A stretch of DNA of 64,000 nt from AC-32 sp049644305 (GTDB lineage: Bacteria > Actinomycetota > Thermoleophilia > Gaiellales > Gaiellaceae): contig JBARRQ010000023.1 of the NCBI GenBank assembly GCA_049644305.1, positions 1-64,000 of the forward strand, in the 5' to 3' direction. Positions within the stretch are counted from its first letter, which is position 1. Every line of letters begins with the position of its first letter. The position numbers were made by a program, and so were the translations under genes. This document shows positions 37,954 through 46,466 of the stretch, piece after piece. The notes beneath the pieces are model-generated. The model ran no database searches. It saw only the letters and a list, made by a program, of their open reading frames with translations, and was not told the origin of the DNA.

Positions 37954-38859
37954 ATGGTCGCTCCCGCTCGCGAGCTCGTCGAGCTGCCCCGGCGGCGATC
38001 GCCGCTCGCCGCTGCCCTCGCTGCGCTGCGCCCCCGGCAATGGTCGAAGAACCTCCTTGTCTTCGCCGGCATCGTCTTCGCCGCGAAGCTCGGCGACGCT
38101 GTGCGCTGGGGCGAGGCTGCGGCTGCGTTCGGCGCGTACTGCGGGTTGTCGAGCGCCGCGTACCTGGTAAACGATGTCCGAGACCGTGCGCAGGACCGGC
38201 TCCATCCGGTCAAGCGCGACCGGCCGATTGCGCGCGGCGAGCTTTCCGGGCGTGCCGCCTTCGCGCTGGCAGGCGTGCTCGCGACGGCGTCGCTCGGTGC
38301 CGGCGTCTGGCTCGGCCTTCCGTCACTCGGCCTCATGCTCGGCTTCGTCGTCCTTCAGCTCGCGTACACGCTTGGGCTCAAGCAGCTGGTGCTGGTCGAC
38401 GTGCTCGCCATCGGCGGGCTGTTCGTGATCCGCGCAGCGGCGGGGGCCGAGGCGGTCCACGTGCGGATCTCGCCCTGGCTGCTCCTCTGCACGGCGCTGC
38501 TGGCGCTCTTCCTCGCGCTCGCTAAGCGGCGCGGTGAGCTCGTCCTCGTCGGCGCCAGAGCAACTCCGGGGCGGGCGGTACTGGAGGGGTATTCGCTCGA
38601 GCTCGTCGACCAGCTTGTCTCGGTGGTCGCCTCGTCGACCGTGATCGCCTACTCGCTCTACACGTTCACGGCTCGGGACTCGAAGGCGCTGATGGTGACG
38701 ATCCCGTTCGTGGTCTTCGGCATCTTCCGCTACCTGCTCCTCGTCCACCGCGACGACCTCGGCGAGGAGCCCGAGCAGGTGCTCCTGACCGACGTCCCGA
38801 TCGTCGTCGCCGTCGGCCTATGGGTCGCCACGGCTGCGCTGATCCTCGCACTGACCTGA
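37954..38859 (+). CDS. UbiA-family prenyltransferase, decaprenyl-phosphate phosphoribosyltransferase-like
   Basis: A 301-aa polytopic membrane protein. RPRQWSKNLLVFAGIVFA near the N-terminus and the Mg/substrate motif NDVRDRAQDRLHPVKRDRP are those of the DPPR synthase subgroup (Rv3806c-type), which transfers 5-phosphoribose from PRPP to decaprenyl phosphate for arabinan synthesis. The second loop (AKRRGELVLVG and GYSLELVDQLV) also fits. About 8-9 helices. The organism need not make arabinogalactan, so the product may be another decaprenyl-ribose lipid. It is followed by a YbhN-like flippase-type gene. Confidence 0.82.
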   Translation: MVAPARELVELPRRRSPLAAALAALRPRQWSKNLLVFAGIVFAAKLGDAVRWGEAAAAFGAYCGLSSAAYLVNDVRDRAQDRLHPVKRDRPIARGELSGRAAFALAGVLATASLGAGVWLGLPSLGLMLGFVVLQLAYTLGLKQLVLVDVLAIGGLFVIRAAAGAEAVHVRISPWLLLCTALLALFLALAKRRGELVLVGARATPGRAVLEGYSLELVDQLVSVVASSTVIAYSLYTFTARDSKALMVTIPFVVFGIFRYLLLVHRDDLGEEPEQVLLTDVPIVVAVGLWVATAALILALT

Positions 38860-39743
38860 GACGCACTGTCCTCCTCGCGGTCGTGCTGGCGGTCGCCGTC
38901 GCGCTCGGCCTCGGCCTCTACGCGGATTTCGGGCGCCTGGGCGACGAGCTTCGGCGCTTTCGCTGGGAGCTGTTTCCGGCCGCGGCGGGGCTGACCGCCC
39001 TCAACTACCTGATCCGGTTCTGGCGGTGGCAGCGCTATCTCGCGCAGCTGGAGATCCGTGTTCCGCCATGGAGGAGCTTCACGATCTTCGTCGCCGGCCT
39101 GACCATGACGATCAGTCCCGCGAAGCTCGGCGAGGTGCTCAAGTGCGGGCTGCTGCAGCGCTCGTTCGCGGTTCCGGTGCGGCGCTCGGCGCCGGTCGTC
39201 CTGGCGGAGCGCGTCACCGACGCGACCGGGGTCGTCGTGCTCGCCGTCGCGGGAGGCGCCGGCACGGACCGGTGGCCGCTTCTCGTCCTCGCGCTCGTCG
39301 GCGTGGCCGTGATCGTCGCCGTCGTCCGAAGCCCGCTCCTCGAGCGCTTCGCCGCGCTCGGCGAGGCGCCCCAAGCCGCGCGAGCCCTGCTTTCGACGCG
39401 GCTGCTCGTCGGGATGACCGCCGTCTCGGCGCTCTCCTGGTTCTGCGAGTGCCTGGCCGCCTACGTCTGCGTCCGCGGGCTTCGCCTCGGCCTCTCGCTG
39501 GCGGACACGATCGTGGTGTTCTCGCTCGGGAGTCTCGCCGGTGCGCTCTCGTTCCTTCCCGGCGGCCTCGGCGTCGCCGAGACCAGCATGACCGGGCTGA
39601 TCCGCGTGCTCGGTGACGTGCCCAAAGCCGCCGCGGCCGCCGCGACGGTCCTGATCCGTCTCGCGACGCTCTGGCTCGCTGTCGCGCTCGGCTTGATCGG
39701 GCTGGCGGTCGAGGAGCGCCTCGCGCGGGCGCCGAAGAGCTAG
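38856..39743 (+). CDS. YbhN/UPF0104-like membrane protein (lysylphosphatidylglycerol synthase TM family)
   Basis: An integral membrane protein with about eight helices; LNYLIRFWRWQRYL, FVAGLTMTISPAKLGEVLKCGLL, RSAPVVLAERVTDATGVVVLA and SLAGALSFLPGGLGVAETSM are signatures of the LPG_synthase_TM/AglD family (lipid or glycolipid flippase-like domain without the synthase). I place the start at CTG 38856, which overlaps the UbiA-like stop as CTGA and gives a clean RRTVLLAVVLAVAVALGL signal anchor. The first ordinary start is ATG 38820, giving 12 more residues of unlike sequence. Possibly moves the lipid made by the preceding enzyme. Confidence 0.85.
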   Translation: MRRTVLLAVVLAVAVALGLGLYADFGRLGDELRRFRWELFPAAAGLTALNYLIRFWRWQRYLAQLEIRVPPWRSFTIFVAGLTMTISPAKLGEVLKCGLLQRSFAVPVRRSAPVVLAERVTDATGVVVLAVAGGAGTDRWPLLVLALVGVAVIVAVVRSPLLERFAALGEAPQAARALLSTRLLVGMTAVSALSWFCECLAAYVCVRGLRLGLSLADTIVVFSLGSLAGALSFLPGGLGVAETSMTGLIRVLGDVPKAAAAAATVLIRLATLWLAVALGLIGLAVEERLARAPKS

Positions 39744-40192
39744 CCGGACTCGGCCCGGCGCTCTTCGATGCGGTACACGATCGCACCCTCACCCGTCTGG
39801 AAGCTCCGTTGGAGCGAGCCGATGCGATCGTCCACCGCCTTCCAGCCGGAGCTCACGAGGTCGACGAGGAGCGCGAGGTCGTCCACGCGGGCGTGCCGCT
39901 CAGAGAGGAGGTCGCCCTCGATCCGCTCGAGCCGCCGGATGACCTGGTTCGTCAGGCCGCGGATCTCGGCGAGGTTGCGTCCGACCGGCTTGACCTGCTC
40001 GCGCAGGCCGTCCTGGAGCGCTCCCTCGATCTTCGCGGGAAGTGTCGCCTGGAGCTCGGCGGCAGCCTGTGCCAGCTCCTCGATCTGAGCGCGGGCGCGC
40101 TCGAGTGCGGCGTCAACGGCGGCCGCGTCGGGACGCCCTTCCGCCGCTTGCTTCAGCCGCTCCCGCGCCCGCTCGATCGCGTCGTCGGTCAT
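39740..40192 (-). CDS. coiled-coil hypothetical protein
   Basis: A 150-aa soluble helical protein starting MTDDAIERARERLKQ. Long heptad-like stretches (AVDAALERARAQIEELAQAAAEL, GRNLAEIRGLTNQVIRRLERIEGDLL) predict a coiled coil. No named family recognised. An upstream in-frame ATG at 40216 would add MRTLPLAP. Its stop overlaps the convergent YbhN-like stop by 4 nt (CTAG), and its start is 27 nt from the divergent queA start, so its promoter region overlaps the beginning of queA. Confidence 0.65.
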   Translation of the reverse strand: MTDDAIERARERLKQAAEGRPDAAAVDAALERARAQIEELAQAAAELQATLPAKIEGALQDGLREQVKPVGRNLAEIRGLTNQVIRRLERIEGDLLSERHARVDDLALLVDLVSSGWKAVDDRIGSLQRSFQTGEGAIVYRIEERRAESG

Positions 40193-40219
40193 CGGCGCCA
40201 ACGGTAGCGTTCGCATCGG

Positions 40220-41164
40220 ATGAAGTCTTCCGAGCTGGACTACGAGTTACCTCAAGAGCTGATCGCACAGCGGCCGCTCGAGCGTCGCGACAGGTCGCGC
40301 CTGCTCGTCTACGAGCGGGCGAGCGGGGCGGTGCGCCACCGGCGCTTCGACGAGCTGCCGAAGGAGCTCTCTCCCGAGACGCTCACGGTCGTGAACGACA
40401 CACGCGTCCTGCCGGCGCGCCTGCGCCTCGCACGCCCGGGCGGGGGCGGGGCGGAGGTGCTTCTGCTGGAGCGGTTGGGTGCAGACGGCCTTTGGGAAGG
40501 GCTGGCGAGGCCTTCGCGGAAGCTCGCGCCTGGGCAGCGTCTTGGCCCGGTCGAGCTCGTCGAATCGCTCGGCGAGGGGCGCTGGCGTCTGCGGCTGGAA
40601 GGCGAGCCGGCGGGCGAGGCGCCGCTGCCGCCCTACATCACCGAGCGGTTGGACGACCCCGAGCGCTACCAGACCGTCTACGCCGAGAACGAGGGCTCCG
40701 CGGCCGCCCCGACCGCGGGCCTCCATTTCACGAGGGAGCTGCTCGAGAAGCTCGACGTCGAGCGAGTCACGTTGCACGTCGGGCTCGACACGTTCCGGCC
40801 GATCTCCGCCGACGACCTCGACGGGCACGAGCTGCACAGCGAGCGCTACGAGGTGGCGGAGCAGGCGTGGGAGCGGATCTCTTCCGCGCAAGAGGTGCTG
40901 GCGGTCGGCACGACGACCGTGCGCGTGCTCGAGTCGCTCACCCGCGGCGCACCGCCCGCCGGCCGAACGGAGCTCTTCATCACGCCGGGCTTCGAGTTCC
41001 GCCGCGTCGACTCGCTCCTGACGAACTTCCATCTGCCACGCTCGACGTTGCTCGCGCTCGTCATGGCCTTTGCCGGTGTCGTGGAGACCCGCCGCCTCTA
41101 CACGATCGCGATCGAGGAGCGCTACCGCTTCTACTCCTTCGGTGACGCGATGCTGATCCTGTGA
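40220..41164 (+). CDS. queA: S-adenosylmethionine:tRNA ribosyltransferase-isomerase
   Basis: A 314-aa QueA. It shows DYELPQELIAQRPLERRDRSRLLV, VVNDTRVLPARL, LPPYITERLDDPERYQTVYAENEGSAAAPTAGLHFT, RVTLHVGLDTFRP, HSERYEV, VGTTTVRVLES and TNFHLPRSTLLALV. It transfers the ribose of SAM to preQ1-modified tRNA, forming epoxyqueuosine. Slightly shorter than the E. coli enzyme, but all conserved blocks are present. ATG start; GTGA overlap with tgt. First gene of the queA-tgt-yajC-secDF run, an arrangement also seen in E. coli. Confidence 0.96.
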   Translation: MKSSELDYELPQELIAQRPLERRDRSRLLVYERASGAVRHRRFDELPKELSPETLTVVNDTRVLPARLRLARPGGGGAEVLLLERLGADGLWEGLARPSRKLAPGQRLGPVELVESLGEGRWRLRLEGEPAGEAPLPPYITERLDDPERYQTVYAENEGSAAAPTAGLHFTRELLEKLDVERVTLHVGLDTFRPISADDLDGHELHSERYEVAEQAWERISSAQEVLAVGTTTVRVLESLTRGAPPAGRTELFITPGFEFRRVDSLLTNFHLPRSTLLALVMAFAGVVETRRLYTIAIEERYRFYSFGDAMLIL

Positions 41165-42279
41165 GCTTCCGGCTTGCCGCGACCGACGGGTCAGCCCGGG
41201 CCGGAGTCCTGAGCACGGCGCACGGGGACCTGGGTACGCCGGCGTTCATGCCGGTCGGGACCAAGGGGACCGTGAAGACGGTCGATCCCGACGAGCTTCG
41301 CGCGCTGGGCGCCGAGATCCTGCTCGGCAACACCTACCACCTGCACTTTCGGCCAGGCTCCGAGATCATCCGCGAGCTCGGCGGGCTGCACGCGTTCATG
41401 GGGTGGGACGGGCCGATCCTGACCGATTCCGGCGGCTTCCAGGTCTTCTCGCTGCGCGACACGATCCTCGAGCGAGACGACGAGGGCGTCACCTTCCGCT
41501 CGGTCTACGACGGCCAAAGCGCCCGCTTCACGCCCGAGCTCGCGGCGCGCGTCCAGGCCGACCTCGGCTCCGACATCGCCATGTGCTTCGACGTCTGCCA
41601 GCCCGCCGATTGCCCGCGGGAGGAGCTCGAGGAGGCCGTCCGGCTGACGACGCTCTGGGCCGGCCGGCAGCGCGAGACCGAGCGCGCCGACGGCCAGTTG
41701 CTCTTCGGGATCACCCAAGGCGGAGCGGATCCCGAGCTGCGGCAGCGCTCGATCGAGGAAGTCACGGCACTCGACTTCGACGGCTACGCGCTCGGCGGGC
41801 TCGCGATCGGGGAGCCGAGAGACGTGATGTTCGAGACGACTGCCTGGGCCGCAGGCCTCCTCCCGCCAGAGCGGCCGCGCTACTTCATGGGGATCGGCGA
41901 CCCGGAGGGGATCCTCGAGGTGATCGAGCGCGGGGTGGACCTGTTCGATTGCGTCCTGCCCACCCGCACAGCGCGGACCGGCTCCGCGCTCACCTGGGAG
42001 GGTCGCCTGAACCTGCGCAACGCCCGCTTCGCCCGCGATCCCGATCCGCTGGACGACGGCTGCGCATGTCCAGCCTGCACGCGCTTCTCCCGTGCCTACC
42101 TCCGCCACCTCGTCAACCAGCAGGAGCTGCTCGGTCACCGCCTGCTCACGCTGCATAATCTCCGCTTCGTGCTCGACTTGGTTGGCGGCGCCCGCGCCGC
42201 GATCGACCGGGGCGAGCTGCAGTCGTACAAGGAAGCGGCGCTGGCCAGACTCCAGACCGCTCCGGAGGTGTCGATTTGA
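41161..42279 (+). CDS. tgt: tRNA-guanine transglycosylase
   Basis: A 372-aa bacterial Tgt. Seen: GTPAFMPVGTKGTVKTV, GAEILLGNTYHLHFRPG, catalytic Asp in LTDSGGFQVFSL, GITQGGADPELRQRS, YALGGLAIGEP, nucleophile Asp in DLFDCVLPTR, and the zinc site CACPACTRFSRAYLRHL with a later His. It exchanges guanine-34 for preQ1 in tRNAs with GUN anticodons. GTG start with GTGA overlap after queA; TTGA overlap with yajC. Zinc ligands and both catalytic Asp are intact. Confidence 0.97.
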   Translation: MSFRLAATDGSARAGVLSTAHGDLGTPAFMPVGTKGTVKTVDPDELRALGAEILLGNTYHLHFRPGSEIIRELGGLHAFMGWDGPILTDSGGFQVFSLRDTILERDDEGVTFRSVYDGQSARFTPELAARVQADLGSDIAMCFDVCQPADCPREELEEAVRLTTLWAGRQRETERADGQLLFGITQGGADPELRQRSIEEVTALDFDGYALGGLAIGEPRDVMFETTAWAAGLLPPERPRYFMGIGDPEGILEVIERGVDLFDCVLPTRTARTGSALTWEGRLNLRNARFARDPDPLDDGCACPACTRFSRAYLRHLVNQQELLGHRLLTLHNLRFVLDLVGGARAAIDRGELQSYKEAALARLQTAPEVSI

Positions 42280-42581
42280 ACTTCCTGATCGTGATCGTCG
42301 CGCTGTTCGCCCTGATGTGGCTGCTGCTGATCAGGCCGCAGCGGAAACGGAGCCAAGCCCAGGTGGCGATGCAGGATCGGCTCCGGGCCGGCGACGAGAT
42401 CATCACGGCCGGCGGGCTCCACGCGAAGGTCGCCTCGATCGAGGACGACGTGCTCGAAATCGAGCTTGCGCCGGGCACGGTTGTCCGCCTCGACCGCCGT
42501 GCCGTCGCCGCTGTCGCCCCACGGGAGGAACCCGAGGTCGAGGAGGGAAGCGAGGAACCGATTCCCTCCGACGACGGCTAA
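42276..42581 (+). CDS. yajC: preprotein translocase subunit YajC
   Basis: A 101-aa protein with a single N-terminal helix (NFLIVIVALFALMWLLLI), the signature RPQRKRSQAQVAMQDRLRAGDEIITAGGLHAKVASI, and an acidic C-tail. YajC associates with SecDF in the inner membrane and supports SecYEG export. TTG start overlapping the tgt stop, 14 nt before secDF. Fully in line with the family in size and order. Confidence 0.95.
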   Translation: MNFLIVIVALFALMWLLLIRPQRKRSQAQVAMQDRLRAGDEIITAGGLHAKVASIEDDVLEIELAPGTVVRLDRRAVAAVAPREEPEVEEGSEEPIPSDDG

Positions 42582-42595
42582 TCTTTCGTTCCCGC

Positions 42596-45373
42596 GTGAC
42601 GAACCGACGTTCCCATCTCATCCTGGTCGGGCTGATCGTGGCGACGCTGGCAGGCGTGGCCGCGCTTGGCGTGCCGGGCTCACCGGCGCACAAGAAGGTG
42701 ACGCTCGGCCTCGACCTCCAGGGTGGCCTCGAGGTCGTCCTGAAGGCCGTGCCGCCGAAGAACCAGACCTGCGACTCGTCGTGCATGAGCCGCTCCGTAT
42801 CGATCATGCGCAGCCGGATCGACAAGCTCGGCGTAGCCGAGCCCGACATCCGGCAGGAGGGCAAGAACCAGATCGTGATCGCGCTCGCCGGTGTCCATGA
42901 CCCGGCGAAAGCCGCCTCGATCATCGGCAAGACCGCCCAGCTGCAGTTCTACGACCTCGAGAGCGACGTCACCGGGCCGTCCACCGACGGCAACGGGCAC
43001 GTGATCGCCGAGGCGAGCCTCTACCACCTGCTGAAACTGGTCCAAGCGGACACGAAGAGTGGAGCTCCGACCGCCTTCTACCTCTTCAACGCCAAGAAGG
43101 AGCTCAAGGCCGGCCCCGAGGACGCGCGCGCGAAGCTGCTCAGCGCACCCGGGCTGCAGGGGAAGGCGCCCAAGGGCTGGACGGTGCTCGCGGTCCCGAC
43201 GCACATGACCGTGGTCAGCTGCGACGCCACCACCAACGGCTGCACCGGCGTACGGCAGAGCCAGGCCACGGCGAAAACCTTCTACTACCTCTTCAAGTAC
43301 TTCCCGGACCGACCGTCGAACCCGATTCCCGAAGCCACCGGCCGCGATCTCAACCTCGGAGCGATCAGGGCGGACATCGGCACCCAGCCGGGCCAGGGCA
43401 ACGCAATCGTCCAGCTCGGCTTCAAGAGCGAGGGGAACAAGAAGTTTCAGCGGATCACACAGGCGGAGGCGATTCGCGGGCAAGGCCTCGCCGACGCGGC
43501 CGGCCAGGGCGGCTCGAACGACGTCAACACGATCAACCAGTACGCGCAGCACTTCGCGATCGTGCTGGACGGCCAGCTCAAGTCGACGCCGTACATCAAC
43601 TACAAGGACAACCCGAACGGGATCGATCCGAGCATCGGCGGCGCCGAGATCTCGAACATAACCTCGATCGGCGAGGCGAAGAACCTCGCCCTCGTGCTGC
43701 AGACGGGCGCGCTGCCGGTCAACTTCGTGCAGATCGAGCGCACCGACGTCTCGGCCACGCTCGGCAAGGACTCGCTGAAGCAGGCCAAGACGGCCGCCCT
43801 GATCGGGCTTCTGCTCGTCGCGGTATTCCTGCTCGTCGTCTACCGCTTCCTCGGGCTGGTGGCCGTGATCGGGCTCGGCATCTACGCGGCGTTCCTGTAC
43901 GCGGCGATCCTGATCTTGCACGTCACGATGACGCTGCCCGGCTTCGCGGGCCTGATCCTGACGATTGGGGTGGCCGCCGACGCGAACGTCGTTGTGTTCG
44001 AGCGCATCAAGGAAGAGGTGCGGTCCGGGAAGTCCGTGCGCGCGGCGATCGCGGCCGGCTACGCAAAGGGCTTCCACACGATCATCGACGCGAACGTCGT
44101 CACGGTGATCACGGCGTTGGTCCTGTTCGCCGTAGCCACCGCAGGCGTCAAGGGGTTCGCGCTGATGCTGATGATTGGAACGGTGATCTCGCTGGTCACC
44201 GCGGTCGCGGCCACCCGCGCGATGCTCGGGCTCCTGGCCGGCTTCCGCTGGTTCGACAACCCGCGCCTGATGGGCGCGCAGGGCCAGCAGACGGCCAAGT
44301 GGCTCCAGATCGACTTCATGAAGCGCCGGTATCTCTGGTTTGCGATCTCCGGCGCGATCGTCTTGATCGGCGTCGGCTCGCTTGCGGCGAAGGGCCTCAA
44401 CCTCGGGATCGACTTCAAGGGCGGCACCCAGGTGACGTTCAAGACGACCCAGCCCGTCTCGCTCTCGACCGTCCGCAGCGAGGCGACGAAGTTCGCCAAG
44501 GATCCCGTCATCCAGGGTCGCGGCAAGGTCTCCGGCAGCGACGGCTACAAGGACTTCCAGCTCCGGATGCGGTCACTCTCGCAGGCGCAGACGAGCAAGC
44601 TGTCGAACGACATCCAGTCGCGTTTCGGTCAAGGACAGCCGATCTCGTTCACCATCCAGACGGTCTCGTCGAGCTTCGGCCGGCAGATCGCCCGCGCCGC
44701 AATCACGGCGATCCTCTTCTCGCTGCTCCTGATCGTGCTCTACATCGCGATCCGCTTCGACTTCAAGTTCGCCGTGCCGGTGATCATCGCCTTGCTCCAC
44801 GACATCGCGATCACGGTCGGGGTCTACTCGCTGACGGGGAAGGAGGTCTCGAACGCGACAGTCGCCGCGGTGCTCACGGTGCTCGGCTACTCGATCTACG
44901 ACACGATCATCATCTTCGACCGGATCAGGGAGAACGTCCCGCTGATGCGGCGGGCGCCGTTCGCGACGATCGCCAACGTCTCGCTGTGGGAGACGATCCG
45001 CCGCTCGCTGGCGACGACCTTCATCACGCTGCTGCCGATCGCCTCGCTGCTCGCGTTCGGCGGCACGACCCTGAAGGACTTCGCGTTCGCGCTGCTGATC
45101 GGGATCACGTCCGGCGCGTACTCGTCGATCTTCATCGCGGCGCCGCTCCTGACGATCTGGAAGGAGCGCGAGCCCGAGTTCGCGCGACGGCGCGAGACGA
45201 CGCCCTCGGAGACAGACGGAAAGGCGACGCTCGAGGCGGCGGAGGAGGCGGCCGCTGCGCAGCCCGCGCCGGAGCTCTCGCCGGTCGCGGCAGTGGAGCG
45301 GGCGAGCGCACAGGCGAAGCGTGAACGACGGCGTCAGCGCCGCCGGGCAAGACCTCATGGCCGAGCGCGCTGA
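42596..45373 (+). CDS. secDF: fused protein translocase subunit SecDF
   Basis: About 925 aa from GTG 42596. The SecD half has KVTLGLDLQGGLEVVL, the large extracytoplasmic P1 domain, GGAEISNITSIGEAKNLALVLQTGALP and LTIGVAADANVVVFERIKEE. The SecF half begins near residue 570 (WLQIDFMKRRYLWFAISG, NLGIDFKGGTQVTFKT) and has VAAVLTVLGYSIYDTIIIFDRIRENV. Twelve helices in all. The complex uses the proton gradient to pull proteins out after SecA. Most actinobacteria have separate secD and secF; here they are one frame with no internal stop. The basic Ala/Arg C-tail overlaps the next gene. Confidence 0.95.
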   Translation: MTNRRSHLILVGLIVATLAGVAALGVPGSPAHKKVTLGLDLQGGLEVVLKAVPPKNQTCDSSCMSRSVSIMRSRIDKLGVAEPDIRQEGKNQIVIALAGVHDPAKAASIIGKTAQLQFYDLESDVTGPSTDGNGHVIAEASLYHLLKLVQADTKSGAPTAFYLFNAKKELKAGPEDARAKLLSAPGLQGKAPKGWTVLAVPTHMTVVSCDATTNGCTGVRQSQATAKTFYYLFKYFPDRPSNPIPEATGRDLNLGAIRADIGTQPGQGNAIVQLGFKSEGNKKFQRITQAEAIRGQGLADAAGQGGSNDVNTINQYAQHFAIVLDGQLKSTPYINYKDNPNGIDPSIGGAEISNITSIGEAKNLALVLQTGALPVNFVQIERTDVSATLGKDSLKQAKTAALIGLLLVAVFLLVVYRFLGLVAVIGLGIYAAFLYAAILILHVTMTLPGFAGLILTIGVAADANVVVFERIKEEVRSGKSVRAAIAAGYAKGFHTIIDANVVTVITALVLFAVATAGVKGFALMLMIGTVISLVTAVAATRAMLGLLAGFRWFDNPRLMGAQGQQTAKWLQIDFMKRRYLWFAISGAIVLIGVGSLAAKGLNLGIDFKGGTQVTFKTTQPVSLSTVRSEATKFAKDPVIQGRGKVSGSDGYKDFQLRMRSLSQAQTSKLSNDIQSRFGQGQPISFTIQTVSSSFGRQIARAAITAILFSLLLIVLYIAIRFDFKFAVPVIIALLHDIAITVGVYSLTGKEVSNATVAAVLTVLGYSIYDTIIIFDRIRENVPLMRRAPFATIANVSLWETIRRSLATTFITLLPIASLLAFGGTTLKDFAFALLIGITSGAYSSIFIAAPLLTIWKEREPEFARRRETTPSETDGKATLEAAEEAAAAQPAPELSPVAAVERASAQAKRERRRQRRRARPHGRAR

Positions 45374-45701
45374 CTCGGTCCGGGAGGTGGCCGAGAAGCT
45401 CCTCCTGGCGGCTGTCGGCGCGGTCGCGCTGACCGCCGAGCGGGCCGACACCCTGGTCGAAGAGCTCACGGCCCGCGGCGGGCTAGGCCGTGAGGAGGCG
45501 CGATCGCTGGTCGAGGAGCTGGTAGGGCGATGGCGCAACGAGACTGTGCGCCTGAGCGAGCGCACCGGCAGCGGCCTCAACGGCCTCTTCGGCGAGCTCG
45601 GGCTCGTCACGCGCGGGGAGCTGGAGGAGCTGGAGCTTCGCGTCGCGCAGCTCGAGCACCGGTTGCGGCTGGTGGAGAAAGACGCGCTGCCGGCCGGCTA
45701 G
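45357..45701 (+). CDS. phasin-like / polyhydroxyalkanoate regulator-like helical protein
   Basis: A 114-aa all-helical protein starting MAERADSVREVAEKLLLAAVGAVALTAERADTL and ending with a coiled coil (RGELEELELRVAQLEHRLRLVE). The pattern of ALTAERADTLVEELTARGGLGREEARSLVEEL is typical of phasin-like proteins found in many non-PHA bacteria. ATG 45357 overlaps secDF by 17 nt; GTG 45321 is an alternative giving 12 more residues. Function unclear, no PHA genes seen. Confidence 0.72.
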   Translation: MAERADSVREVAEKLLLAAVGAVALTAERADTLVEELTARGGLGREEARSLVEELVGRWRNETVRLSERTGSGLNGLFGELGLVTRGELEELELRVAQLEHRLRLVEKDALPAG

Positions 45702-45709
45702 CGCGCAGC

Positions 45710-46462
45710 GTGCAGCCGCTAACGAAGCTCGGAATTCCGAAGCTGTGGGGCGAGGACCCCGAACGCATCTGGCCCTTCGCGCGCTTGCTCACCACGCCCG
45801 TCACGCTCCTGCTGGCCCCGTCCGCGGGGTACGGCCTCGACCGCGTGCCGCTCGAAGGCGGCGGAGTGGTCGCGGCCAACCACTTCTCGGGGATCGACCA
45901 TCCGCTGATCGGTTCGTTCTGTCCGCGGCCGATCTACTTCCTCGCCAAGGTGGAGTTGATGGAGATGCCCGTCGTGGGCGAGCTCCTGAGCTGGATCGGC
46001 ACCTTCCCGGTCCGGCGGGGCGAAGCCGACCGGGACGCGCTTCGTCGCGCTCGCGGGCTCGTCGCCGAGGGAAGGCTCGTCGGCGTCCACATCGAGGGCA
46101 CACGGCAGCGCTTCGGGTATCCCGGACAGGTCCACACAGGAGGCTTGATGATCGCGATGCAGGAAGGTGCGCCCGTGATCCCCTGCAGTGTCGACACGTT
46201 CCGCTGGTCGCCGGCGAATCGGCGCCGCTGCGCCGTCGTCTGGGGCGATCCAATCGACCTGAGCGAGCTACCGCGCAACCGGAGCGGCTACGACCGCGCC
46301 GCAGAGATCGTGCACGGCGAGATCGTGAGGCTCTGGCGCCAGGCGGCGGAGGCGGCCGCGGCGGGCCTACCGTCCGAGCTGCCGGACGGCACGAAGCGGT
46401 ACGGGCCGATTCTCCGCCAGTGGAGCCCCGACAGGGCCGAGCCGTCACGCGTGTCACACTGA
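45710..46462 (+). CDS. 1-acyl-sn-glycerol-3-phosphate acyltransferase (PlsC family)
   Basis: A 250-aa acyltransferase with the HxxxxD catalytic motif (NHFSGIDHP), the FPVRRGEADRDALRRA block (motif II), the glycerol-3-phosphate-binding-like HIEGTRQR (motif III) and GAPVIPCSV (motif IV). It acylates lysophosphatidic acid or a related lysolipid at the membrane. GTG start at 45710, 8 nt after the phasin-like gene and 4 nt before the UbiB-like gene. Confidence 0.88.
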   Translation: MQPLTKLGIPKLWGEDPERIWPFARLLTTPVTLLLAPSAGYGLDRVPLEGGGVVAANHFSGIDHPLIGSFCPRPIYFLAKVELMEMPVVGELLSWIGTFPVRRGEADRDALRRARGLVAEGRLVGVHIEGTRQRFGYPGQVHTGGLMIAMQEGAPVIPCSVDTFRWSPANRRRCAVVWGDPIDLSELPRNRSGYDRAAEIVHGEIVRLWRQAAEAAAAGLPSELPDGTKRYGPILRQWSPDRAEPSRVSH

Positions 46463-46466
46463 TTCC

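Noticed and set aside
42276..42581. c-di-AMP (ydaO-type) riboswitch before the KimA-like operon or elsewhere
   Set aside because: The spaces before 18005 and 20296 are too short (0-70 nt) for a riboswitch, and no conserved ydaO-type core was seen anywhere in the window.
42092..42595. 168-residue extension upstream of SecDF
   Set aside because: It lies in another frame of tgt and yajC; the SecD signal-anchor begins at GTG 42596.
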